A DNA stretch of 64,000 nucleotides, taken from Balaenoptera acutorostrata. Taxonomy: Eukaryota > Chordata > Mammalia > Artiodactyla > Balaenopteridae. The stretch lies in assembly GCF_949987535.1 (NCBI RefSeq), contig NC_080064.1, forward strand, positions 129,112,708 to 129,176,707, written 5' to 3'. This document shows positions 11,816 through 21,986 of this stretch, piece by piece. Position 1 is the stretch's first letter, and the number at the start of each line of letters is the position of its first letter. The notes under the pieces were generated by a model, which saw only the letters and a program-made list of their open reading frames with translations, made no database searches and was not told the DNA's origin. Position numbers and translations under genes: made by a program.

Positions 11816-12106
11816 AAAACCTAATGCGTTAGCCTACCATACTCGTTTTTCTCTTTTTGACTTACTTCACTCTGTATGACAGACTCTAGGTCCATCCCCG
11901 CATAGCACAGGGAGATCAGCTCCGTGCTGTGTGACCACCTAGAGGGGTGGGATAGGGAGGGTGGGAGGGAGAAGCAAGAGGGAGGAGATATAAGGATATA
12001 TGTATACTTATAGCTGATTCACTTTGTTATACAGCAGAAACTAACACAACACTGTAAAGCAATTATACTCCAATAAAGATGTTAAAAAAAAACCCAAAAC
12101 CTAATG
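11816..12106 (+). mobile_element. L1 insertion with inverted 5' end (twin priming)
   Basis: Positions 11898-12090 are a plus-oriented L1 3' end finishing CAATAAAGATGTTAAAAAAA. Positions 11826-11897 are an L1 segment in the opposite orientation (CTTACTTCACTCTGTATGAC and TCTAGGTCCATCC, matching minus-oriented copies at 5490-5530). Both lie within one duplication, AAAACCTAATG, at 11816-11826 and 12096-12106. That is the known signature of twin-primed L1 insertion. Confidence 0.88.
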
Positions 12107-12149
12107 GGGATCTTGGGAAGATTTAAAGGACTAATACATATAAATGGAG

Positions 12150-12767
12150 CATTTTGTACATTGCCTGGCACATAGTACATGCACATTATTTGTTGAAGGA
12201 ATAAATGAATAAAGAGTCAAAGAGACAAAGGTGGATCAAGCATGAATATTGTGCAGATTGCTATGAAGTGTAAGCTAGCATCTTAACCCATTTCCAGGTT
12301 GGGGGAGGTAGAGGTTAGTTTGGGAATGGACTGACCTGTTATTCAAGTCAGGCAGTGTGAAGGCTGGAGGCTGAGTTTCAGAATCAGAGAGAGTGCTAGA
12401 CTGGACTGGAGACACAGAGCCAAAGGATCATCAGAACAAGGAGGCCTTAGGTGACTATTGGCATCCAGGTGCAGTGTCAGTGAGGGTCAGAGAGGAAGGG
12501 CAGGGTAAAGGGAGTGTGGACAGAATGGGTGAATGGATTTGGAGGCATGAGGCCCCACCGGCTAGGCTATCATCTCTGTTGGAAGTGTGTTTGCATGGGC
12601 TGGCCTTGTCTTTGAAGGGGGGTGTGGAGGAAGGAAGCTCCCTCTTGGAGGCGCTTACATTCATCTCTACCTCCTTGTTCTGAGCACATAGTTAGTGTTA
12701 AATTAATATCTACTGAATTGAACGTTGTTTTCCTTTCCACTGCTCCCACTGGTTCTTAGCATAGCAT
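12150..12767. other. MIR tail then unique sequence
   Basis: A MIR-like tail (GCCTGGCACATAGTACATGC) lies near 12163-12190. The rest is unique, and the open frame 12393-12683 (plus) has no domain. Confidence 0.4.
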
Positions 12768-13003
12768 AAGAGTTCAGAGTGCGAACTGCAGGGCCAGGCC
12801 GCCTGTGTGTACATGTGCCCTGCCACTTAGTAGGTGTGTAGCCTTGCTAGGCAATCTCTCTTGGCCTTAGTTTTCTCATTTGTTAAATACGAATAATACC
12901 TCATAGGGATGTTATGAGATTGGATGAGTTAGTATAAATAAAATGCCTGGAATAGTGCCTCACACATTCTAAATTCTCCATAACTTTTAGCCATTATTAT
13001 GAT
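12768..13003 (+). repeat. MIR SINE
   Basis: Sense MIR with GCCACTTAGTAGGTGTGTAG, TTTTCTCATTTGTTAAAT and CCTCATAGGGATGTTATGAG. Confidence 0.75.
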
Positions 13004-13103
13004 TACTTTCACCATTGAAATAAACATCTATGGGATTCTGGTGGATAATCAAGTAAGAGAGTTCCTATTTGGAAGAAGGACTTTTGGATCTAATCCTCCA
13101 TTG

Positions 13104-13160
13104 CTGTATTCTAATGCCCAGGGCCTGGCACATAGTAGGTGCTCAGTAAATATTTGTTAT
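13104..13160 (+). repeat. MIR/L2-like tail
   Basis: Contains GGCCTGGCACATAGTAGGTG followed by CTCAGTAAATATTTG, the common tail of MIR or L2. Confidence 0.55.
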
Positions 13161-13275
13161 TTTGAACCGTGTAGAGTGGAGTTTCTGGGGCGGAGTGGGG
13201 AAGGGTGGATGGGCCCAGGGCCCTTCAGGCAATTGCCTGACTTCAAGAAAGTGAGGGTCTCTGAAATTGGGATTG

Positions 13276-13857
13276 GGGAACAGGCATAGTTGGGATCCTT
13301 GAGGAAAGATTTGGGGACTGACCAGAAATGAGAAGTGGGGGAGGCAATGGAGAGGGAGGAGTGAGAATGACTCTGGCTGTGGCCAGCTCCATCCTTGGAT
13401 GGCAGAAATCCAGGTTTGGGTCTGTGTTCAGCTTTTTACTTTGGACAGGATTGGCGTTGGGATGGGGATAAATTTTCTCAGCATCTGGTGTCTTATCTGT
13501 AAAATGGAAATGGTAATACGAAAAATATTTCCTCCTTTTCTAAGTCATGTGTTTGTTAGTGAGAACCAAACGAGACTATATCTGTGACGGTGCTTAAGCA
13601 ACTGTAAATACCGTGGAAATATTGTGACTAGTATAATTTTCTATCTCATTGAAACCTTGCTTCTCTAGCATGCCCTCAACTTTTCCATCTCAGGGATATT
13701 TGCATTTTCAGAGACAGTCTAGAAAAAAGTCAAAGGAATGAATGGTGAATGCTGAAATACCACCTTTATGCAAGAGAGCCTTCTGATTTTTTTTTTTAAA
13801 TGAAGTATGGTTGATTTACAATATTGTGTTAGTTTCTCATGTACGGCAAAGTGATTC
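13276..13857 (+). repeat. Inverted duplication, outer (derived) arm
   Basis: This 582-bp segment is the reverse complement of 16234-16841. In a 240-bp stretch compared by eye I counted about nine differences, roughly 96 percent identity. Its inner end (about 13787-13857) is an L1 3' end in minus orientation preceded by the complement of the L1 target site (AGAGAGCCTTCTGAT). Because that L1 inserted at the other arm, this arm looks like the copy. The open frame 13399-13587 is shared with the other arm only because of the duplication. Confidence 0.92.
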
Positions 13858-14534
13858 CTTAGTTCACTCCTCTTATTTCTCACTAATTCGTGAAAAATAA
13901 GAATCAGATTTACCTATCATAACCATCTTGCAAAAAGAAAGAAGATGACACTCCCTCTTTCAAGAGAAAAGGGGGTTACTTCCTTCTATATACACGCATT
14001 TGCTACATAGGATTGATCAAGATTGAAAAAACAGGTTTATGTGCACTAGAAAAGAAATGGAAGAATATTTCCCCATAGGGTTCAATGTGGGGATTTTTTT
14101 GTATGTGTACAAGTGGATTAAATATTTCCACATTATAAGGCTTTCAATTTATTTATGACGGTTATACAAAAGCAAGAGGCATTTTACTCTCTGGGAATAG
14201 ATCATTGATTCATATTCAGGACTAATTGCTTTCTTTTTTTTTTTTTAATGTCTCTTTGCTTATTCCATTTCCTTCTGTTTGTTTAAAATTATTAATGTTC
14301 TTTTGTATTATATATCATTCATCTGTGTGTGAGGCACCTAGACCCTTTGAGAAAAAATTAAAAGCTATTTGATCTATGATTGGTAGTTTACTGAACATGT
14401 ATTTTTTGAGTGTCCACTGTATAGCAAGCCTCATGAAAGGCACTGGGCCTAAAAAGACGACAAGAAAAGCGTCATCCTCAGATGGCTTTTCTAGGTCATG
14501 GCATTAAATTTCTCTATCCCAGTATTATTTATTT
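13858..14534. other. Spacer of the inverted repeat: unique AT-rich sequence
   Basis: No gene seen. An L2-like phrase (GAGTGTCCACTGTATAGCAA) lies near 14409-14428. Confidence 0.45.
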
Positions 14535-14662
14535 ATTTTTTACATTTTATTTTATACAGCAGGTTCTTATTAGTTATCTATTTTATACATATTAATGTAT
14601 ATATGTCAATCCCAATCTCCCAATTCATCCCACCACCACCACCACCCCCCCCACCCCCCCAG
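14535..14662 (-). mobile_element. Short L1 3' UTR fragment
   Basis: TACAGCAGGTTCTTATTAGT, TATATGTCAATCCCAATCTC and a C/CAC-rich run reproduce the minus-oriented L1 3' UTR seen at 20530-20620. Ends in a (CAC)n/poly-C tract at 14628-14660. Confidence 0.75.
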
Positions 14663-15272
14663 GACTGATGCTTTCTGCTCTATATCTCTCATCATAAAAA
14701 AAAACAAAGAAAATAAAAATATTTTCCAAAAAGAAAAAGAAGCGAACCTATATTGCCTCCCAAAATGTTCAATTCTCCTCTTTTGAATGAAGGCATAGCC
14801 AAGGGGTATCTTTCACTAAGTGTACTTCACCACATTTGGACAATGGTCTGTGCGGCTAAATGTCAGAGACATTTCTATCAAAGTCTATTTCATCAGGGCC
14901 CATTATCCCCCTGGCATCTTTCCAATTGGTGGAGGGAAGAAAAGGCACAATAACCAAAGAAACCACAGAGCCCACACTTTCTTCTCCCAACCATCACCCT
15001 CAGTCCTAGTCAGAACTAGTCCTGGCTTGGCCCACGTTGCACCACACCCCCTAGGCTGACTCCTGCTCTCACCTTTACTTACCCTCACCAGAGAGAGTTC
15101 TCATTCTGACCCTCTGTGACACTTTACAACTTAAAGAGGTTAAAAAAAAGAGGAAAAGAACTGTGGAAGTTCAAAAAAGTAATGGAAATTTAGAAGCATT
15201 TTATAGCCACTCTGTTTATGACACCCTCTCCCCCTGCCTCTTCCCACTCAGCTTTCAGAGTCCCCTGTTAAG
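14663..15272. other. Unique sequence, no gene seen
   Basis: A-rich at 14690-14745, then unique. Open frames (14753-15059 plus, 14903-15088 minus) show no domain. Confidence 0.4.
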
Positions 15273-16315
15273 ATTAGAAGGCTCTCTAAAAAACTAAAAA
15301 TAGAGTTGCTATATGATCCAGCAATCCCACTCCTGGGCGTATATCCAGAGAAAACTATAATTCAAAAAGACACATGCACCCCAATGTTCACAGCAGCACT
15401 ATTTACAATAGCCAAGACATGGAAACAACCTAAATGTCCATCAACAGATGAATGGATAAAGAAGATGTGGTACAGGTATACAATGGAATATTACTCAGCC
15501 ATAAAAAAGAATAAGAGGGGCTTCCCTGGTGGCGCAGTGGTTGAGAGTCTGCCTGCTAATGCAGGGGACGCGGGTTCGAGCCCTGGTCTGGGAAGATCCC
15601 ACATGCCACGGAGCAGCTGGGCCCGTGAGCCACAATTGCTGAGCCTGCGCGTCTGGAGCCTGTGCCCCGCGACGGGAGGGGCCGCGATAGAGAGAGGCCC
15701 GCGCACCGCGATGAAGAGCGGTCCCCGCACCGCGATGAAGAGTGGCCCCCGCTTGCCGCAACTGGAGAAAGCCCTCGCATGAACCGAAGACCCAACACAG
15801 CCAAAAAAATAAATAAATAAATAAATAAAATCAAGTAAAACTTTAAAAAAAAAAAAAAAAAAAAAAAAAGAATAAGATAATGCCATTTGCAGCAACATGG
15901 ATGGACCTAGAGATTATCATACTAAGTGAAGTAAGTCAGACAGAGAAAGACAAATATCATATGATATCACTTATATGTGGAACCTAAAATATGATACAAA
16001 TGAACTTATTTACAAAACAGAAACAGACTCACAAACATAGAAAACAAACTTATGGTTACCAAAGGGGAAGAGGGGGGTAAATTAGGAGTTTGGAATTAGC
16101 AGATACAAACTACTATGTATAAAATAGATAAACAAGGTCCTACTGTATAGCACAGGGAACTATATTCAATATCCTATAATAAGCCATAATGGAAAAGAAT
16201 ATGAAAAATAGATAAATAGATAGATATAGAACTGAATCACTTTACTGTACACAAGAAACTAATACAATGTTGTAAATCAACCATACTTCATTAAAAAAAA
16301 ATCAGAAGGCTCTCT
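15273..16315 (+). mobile_element. 5'-truncated L1, interrupted by a SINE
   Basis: L1 in plus orientation (15288-16300): the ORF2 C-terminal part from 15306 (frame containing [15 protein letters not shown] and [14 protein letters not shown]), then 3' UTR and a short A-tail at about 16292-16300. Target-site duplications ATTAGAAGGCTCTCT at 15273-15287 and ATCAGAAGGCTCTCT at 16301-16315 differ at one base. A SINE sits at 15517-15863. The 3' junction lies within the inner arm of the inverted duplication. Confidence 0.93.
15503..15877 (+). mobile_element. CHR-type SINE, GC-rich subfamily with 24-bp duplication
   Basis: SINE body 15517-15863 with B box GGTTCGAGCCC at 15573-15583, an AAATAAATAAAT linker and a long A-tail. 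Target-site duplication AAAAAAGAATAAGA at 15503-15516 and 15864-15877. It carries two adjacent 24-bp units starting ACCGCGATGAAGAG at 15705-15728 and 15729-15752. Open frames across it on both strands come from CpG-rich SINE text. Confidence 0.95.
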
Positions 16316-16841
16316 TGCATAAAGATGGTATTTCAGCATTCACCATTCATTCCTTTGACTTTTTTCTAGACTGTCTCTGAAAATGCAAATATCCCTGAGA
16401 TGGAAAAGTTGAGGGCATGCTAGAGAATCAAGGTTTCAATGAGATAGAAAATTATACTAGTCACAATATTTCCTGAAAATTATACTAGTCACAATATTTC
16501 CACGGTATTTACAGTTGCTTAAGCACCGTCACAGATATAGTCTCGCTTGGTTCTCACTAACAAACACGTGACTTAGAAAAGGAGGAGACATTTTTCTTAT
16601 TACCATTTCCATTTTACAGATAAGACACCAGATGATGAGAAAATTTATCCCCATCCCAACGCCCATCCTGTCCAAAGTAAAAAGCTGAACACAGACCCAA
16701 ACCCGGATTTCTGCCACCCAAGGATGGAGCTGGCCACAGTCGGAGTCATTCTCACTCCTCCCTCTCCATTGCCTCCCCCACGTCTCATTTCTTGTCAGTC
16801 CCCAAGTCTTTTCCTCAAGGATCCCAACTATGCCTGTTCCC
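16234..16841 (-). repeat. Inverted duplication, inner (probable source) arm
   Basis: Reverse complement of 13276-13857. It begins inside the 3' end of the L1 at 15288-16300 and continues into unique flank. The L1 target site before 15288 matches this flank, so the flank was here before the L1. This arm therefore looks original. It is 26 bp longer than the other arm, mostly because of a tandem duplication at 16447-16501. Confidence 0.92.
16447..16501. repeat. Two-copy 28-bp tandem duplication
   Basis: A 27-base unit starting GAAAATTATACTAGTCACAA occurs at 16447-16473 and again, identical, at 16475-16501 with one T between. The other arm has a single copy. Confidence 0.95.
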
Positions 16842-17828
16842 TAAATAGGACTTGTCTTAGGGTACAGACATGACAGAATGAGGGAATGGCCTGCTTGGGG
16901 GGCTTTCTTAGCAGGAGGCAGTGCTTCTCAACCGTCTCCATTTTCTACTAGATAGTAATGGTTGTAATTATACTGCACAGAGAGAATGACAGTAATTGTA
17001 CGACACACTGGAGTTAACTGTCAGGGCTGCTAATCACCTGAGGGGCTCTGCTCTGCAACTCTTTCTCCCCAGTCCCAGCCCAGCAACCCTGGACCCTTTG
17101 AGGGAATGATATCTCCTGGCCCAGCAGTGACCCACTTGCAGCATGCTGGTAGAAAGCTTTGACTTGAGGAACCAACTTGTCTTGCTCAGGGGAGAGAGAA
17201 CTGAGGCTTACAGTGTCATTGAAGAATAACACCCTGGAGTCAAGAGATCAGGTCAATTTTGAGTACAACATTCATTCTTCAGGACTCTCTCTAGCTCAAG
17301 CACCATGAGTTAAAGGATGCTTATTGAGTGCCTATTAAATGCCATTCCCTGTGCCGTGAGTAGAAGGCCCTTGCCTGCATCCTGAGGAGGAGGAGGAGGA
17401 AAGCCATTTGCCTGAAATCTCTGAGACACCCAGCCCCAAAGTGGGGGGTCTTCTGTTGCTTCACTGGGTGGGACACGGACGTCTCTGGCTGTGAGGTGGT
17501 GGGGGGCATTGACAACATCTGCGGCTCTGGCACCGGAGTAGCTGCTCGGGGCTGGCACAGCAGACCCAGAAGAAGCAGGAACAGGAGGCAACACAGCCTT
17601 GGCTATAGCTGAAGGCCCTTTTCTGGGAACGCTGGAAACTTAATGCCTTGGCGAAATTTTTGAGAGTTTCAGAGATCTCAGCATTGGAGTAGGAGATAAG
17701 AAAACTGGCTGATGTCAGTTTTGTGAGCACATGGAGACATTTCTTGGGGACTACCCAAAATAGATATAGAGACTTAGGAGAGATATTGGGATCCTATAAT
17801 AATAGATAAAGGCATTGTTAAATAATGT
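16842..17828. other. Unique sequence, no gene seen
   Basis: Includes a short (GGA)n at 17386-17400. Minus-strand open frames at 17310-17730 overlap in two or more frames and show no domain. Confidence 0.4.
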
Positions 17829-18245
17829 TGTTATAAACTGAGTGTGTTACCGCCTCCCCCCTGCCCCACTCCCACCCCAACTAATTGTTATGTTCAAGCC
17901 CTAACCTCCAATGTGATGGTATTTGGAGATGGGGCTTTTGGGGGGTAATTAGGTTGAGGTGAGATCATGAGGGTGGGGCATTGGTCTGATGAAATTAGTG
18001 CCCTTATAAGAAGAGACACTGGAGAGCTTTCTCCATCTCCATGAGCATGCACTGAAGAGAGGTCCTGTGAGCACACAGTGAGAGTGTAGGGGCCTACAAG
18101 TCGGGAGAAGAGGCCTCAGAATTAAACCTACCTTGCCAGCACCTCGATCTTGGAATTAGCAGCATCTAGAATTGTGAGAAACATAAACATATTTGAAAGT
18201 AAAACTCACCCACCAGTAATAGGTATTTTAAGATTTGCATTAGTT
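17829..18245 (+). mobile_element. MaLR LTR (MLT1-like)
   Basis: Solitary LTR-like copy. Recognisable blocks in order: TGTTATAAACTGAGTGTGTT start, AATGTGATGGTATTTGGAGA, GTGCCCTTATAAGAAGAGAC, GCCAGCACCTCGATCTTGGA and AGAATTGTGAGAAACATAAA. The 3' end is diverged. No internal region was seen. Subfamily is uncertain. Confidence 0.8.
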
Positions 18246-18270
18246 ACAGGGGGCAGCGAGTGGGGAGGGA

Positions 18271-18430
18271 ATGGAACCTTTCTGTGCCTCGAGCCAGGCC
18301 CTATGCTGGGTCCTTGACAGATGCTGCCATTTAGTTCTCACAACAGTCTGCAGAGTGGGTATCATTATCTCCATTTTACAGATAAGGAAACCGAGACTCA
18401 GTAATTTCCTAATAAGTACATTATTCAAAT
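18271..18430 (-). repeat. MIR fragment
   Basis: Reversed MIR core: ATTATCTCCATTTTACAGAT then AAGGAAACCGAGACTCAG. Confidence 0.7.
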
Positions 18431-19020
18431 TTGGACCCCTGTTGTTTAATTTACAAAGTCCCATTCTCTTGAGCAGAGCTTAAGCTAGGAAGTGGAAGAG
18501 TGGGTCTTTTACCTATTATCCGTCTAAATTCAAATTTCATACTCTTCACTCCTTGTTTTTCAATTATTTTAAGCCTCTCTTTCATTCTTGAAAATATACG
18601 TATCTGTATATTACACCCTTAAAAATATGTAGCTCAGTATTATTGGCAAGTAAGACCTACATTTTCTAGAGTGGAGATGAAGTGTCTTCCCTGCTTCTTT
18701 AATGAAACTTTGCTTTGGGCGATTTTTACAGGGAAGAAAGGTTCAGATGAGTGTTGAAATAAGTGGACTGGACCCTTCATTATTTCCATCAGTGGGTCGT
18801 AGAACATTCCATTCCTTGAGGGCTGGAGAAGGCAAATTTGGGGAAGTTAAAGGGGAACTGGAAACCAGATGGCTAAATCAAGCACACTTATAAAGTGTAA
18901 CAGCTGAGTGAATTTGGTTGAAAGTGAATATGAGAGAGAACAATCATGATCTGGGGTTTGAATGAAGCAATTTGAGGGATGTTTTGGGGAGATCATTTTC
19001 ATCATCATCATCATCAACAA
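18431..19020. other. Unique sequence, no gene seen
   Basis: Ends in a short (ATC)n run at about 18998-19016. No exon or repeat family recognised. Confidence 0.4.
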
Positions 19021-19165
19021 CACTAACATTTACTAAGAGGCAGCATGGTAAGGACTTTATATATATTATTTTACTTAATCATCACAAGAGTTCTATAAAG
19101 TAGGTACTGTTAATATCCCCATTTAACAGGTGAGGAAACTGAGGCTTGGAGATATTGTTTTCCCC
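19021..19165 (-). repeat. MIR fragment
   Basis: Reversed MIR: CATCACAAGAGTTCTATAAA, ATATCCCCATTTAACAGGTG and AGGAAACTGAGGCTTGGAG. Confidence 0.7.
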
Positions 19166-19259
19166 TACATGACTGGCTAGTTAACTGTGAACAATAAAGA
19201 TTTTGATAGTAGTGAATATTGGCTGCGTGGAGGGGTATTATGCTATTTTGAGGCAGATT

Positions 19260-19650
19260 GGCCTTGATTCTGTAAGCAGGATGATGTTAGTGAAGGTTTG
19301 TGGGCAAGAAGTGTTTTAGGAGAATTTTCCAACATTATATAGAATATATTCAAGCAGAAAGACTGGTGCTCTGAAGACCAGTTAGGAGGATATTGTGTGG
19401 TTCAGGGGAGAGAAGATGAACATTTGAACTGGGTCACAGTAGGAGGTCTGAGAACAAGGGAATAGATACCAACAACTTTGAGGCTGTCTAGGGTAGAAGC
19501 CATGGTCCCTGTGTGAATACTGAAGTGGGAGAGGGGTGAAGGACTCCGAAGTGATTTCAGGGTTTCAGACTTAGGCAGTGGGAGAATAATGGGACCTTCA
19601 ATGAAAGTAGGAAGTGAGAAGGTAGATCTGTTTGGTTGGGATTAAGGGTC
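19260..19650 (-). repeat. L2-like remnant
   Basis: Diverged phrases such as GACCAGTTAGGAGGATATTG and AGTGATTTCAGGGTTTCAGA fit reversed L2-like copies elsewhere in the window. Weak assignment. Confidence 0.35.
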
Positions 19651-20345
19651 CCAGAGAATCTCTGGGTGAACTTGTAGAACAGGTGGCAGGAAGTCAAGTT
19701 TAGAGATTTGGGCATCAGCTTCAAAGTGGTAGTAGTTGTAACTTCGGAAATGTCTGCTCCCAGGCTGGGCATCTAAGCCCACGGGGTTCAGCCTTGACCC
19801 TGGCCTTTGGAACTTACCTTGCTCACCTGACCCCTCTATCTCAGGCCTGCCAGCTAGTCCGTGTTGAAACTTGGTGTGGATTAGAAAAAAGCATCCTTCC
19901 CTAAGACACTTTTCTGATATCTTCCAGAAAGTGTCAAAATAACTGTACAAATCTGCAATGATTATGAGTGACTGGTGCCCCCTGGAGTTGGGCAATGCAT
20001 CCAATAAGCATCAGCCTAGTCACCCTATGTCAGCTCTTATGGTCTTCATATTTTGGCCTCACACATTCACTCCTTCTTCTGAGCTTTCCCAGCTGGGTTT
20101 AGCACCTGGCTCTGGACTGGGTACTTCTCAGTTGACTCAATAGCACTGGGTACTCTGCTGTTACGTGCCCCAGGCATCCAACTTTGCAGCTGTTAGGGCA
20201 CCTACAGAGGCCCCTTAGATTTGCACTCTGTCCAAGGTCACCAAGGGAGGAAAGGTTGAGATAGTGGAAAGATATCAGGACTTTAGTGATCACTACATTT
20301 ACAGATGGAAGAGACAAGGAGACAAGAACACAGAACTTGAATGAC
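19651..20345. other. Unique sequence, no gene seen
   Basis: The minus-strand open frame 19642-20004 (120 codons) is the longest here. I recognise no domain and see no splice context that supports it. Confidence 0.35.
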
Positions 20346-21986
20346 ACAGAGCCACAATCTTTTTTTTTTTTTTTTAACTTTTATTGGAGTATAGTTGATT
20401 TACAACGTTGTGTTAGTTTCAGGTATACAGAAAAGTGAATCAGTTATACATTTACATATATCCATTCTTTTTAAGATTCTTTTCCCATATAGGCCATTAC
20501 AGAGTACTGAGTAGAGTTCCCTGTGCTATACAGTAGGTCCTTATTAGTTATCTATTTTATATATAGTAGTGTGTATATGTCAATCCCAATCTCCCAGTTT
20601 ATCCCCTCCCCCCACCCCTGGTAACAATAAGTTTGTGTTCTACATCTGTAACTCTATTTCTGTTTTGTCGATAAGATCATTTGTACCCTTTTTTCAGATT
20701 CCACATTTAAGAGATATATGATATTTGTCTTTCTCTGTCTGACTTACTTCACTCAGTATGACAATCTCTAGGTCCATCCATGTTGCTGCAATTGGCATTA
20801 TTTTGTTCTTTTATATGACTGAGTAATATTCCATTGTATATATGTACCACATCTTCTTTATCCATTCCTCTGTTGATGTACATTTAGGTTGCTTCCATGT
20901 CCCAGTTGTTGTAAATAGTGCTGCAATGAACATTTGGATGCATGTATCTTTTCAAATTATTGTTTTCTCTGGATATACACCCAGGAGTGGGATTGCTGGA
21001 TCATATGGTAGCTCTATTTTTAGTTTTTTAAGGGACCTCCATACTGTTCTCCATAGTGGCTGTATCAATTTACATTCCCACCAACAGTGTGGCAGGATTC
21101 TCTCTTCTCCCACCCTCTCCAGCATTTATTGTTTGTAGATTTTTTGATGATGGCCGTTCTGACTGATGTGAGGTGATACCTCATTTTAGTTTTAATTTGC
21201 ATTTCTCTAATAATTGGTGATGTAGAGCATCTTTAGTGTGCTTTTTAGCCATATGAATATCTTCTTTGGAGAAATGTCTATTTATATCTTCTGCCCATTT
21301 TTTGATTGGGTTGTTAGTTTTTTTATATTGAGCTGCATGAGCTGTTTGTATATTCTGGAGATTAATCCCTTGTCCATTGTTACATTTGCAAATATCTTCT
21401 CCCATTCTGAGGGCTGTCTTTTCATTTTGTTTATGGTTTCCTTTGTTGTGCAAAATCTTTTAAGTATAATTAGTTCCAATTTGTTTATTTTTGTTTTTAT
21501 TTCATTAGGAGGTGGATCAAAAAAGATCTTTCTGTGATTTATGTGAAAGAGTGTTCTGCCTATGTTTGCCTCTAAGAGTTTTATAGTATCCAGCCTTACA
21601 TTTACGTATTTATTTACTTTTTTAACATCTTTATTGGAGTATAATTGCTTTACAATGGTGTGTTAGTTTCTGCTTTATAACAAAGTGAATCAGCTATACA
21701 TAAACATGTATCCCCATATCTCCTCCCTCTTGTGTCTCCCTCCCACACTCCCTATCCCACCCCTCTAGGTGGACACAAAACACCGAACTGATCTCCCTGT
21801 GCTATGAGGCTGCTTCCCACCAGCTATCTATTTTACATTTGGTAGTGTATATATGTCCATGCCACTGTCTCACTTTGTCCCTGCTTACCCTTCCCCCTCC
21901 CCGTGTCCTCAAGTCCATTCTCTACATCTGTGTCTTTATTCCTGTCCTGCCCCTAGGTTCCTCAGAACCATTATTATTATTATTTT

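Noticed and set aside
15491..15898. Open frames of 88-158 codons over 15306-15898 on both strands
   Set aside because: They are L1 ORF2 end plus SINE sequence. The same peptides recur at 29.6, 30.6, 33.1 and 47.6 kb.
13399..16717. Two similar 62-residue open frames (13399-13587 plus and 16529-16717 minus) looking like a paralogous gene pair
   Set aside because: They are the same sequence in the two arms of the inverted duplication. There is no domain, and they overlap MIR-like TTATCTGTAAAATGGAAATG text.
19642..20004. 120-codon minus-strand frame as a gene
   Set aside because: No recognisable domain, and nothing else supports it. A frame of this length is expected by chance in 64 kb.
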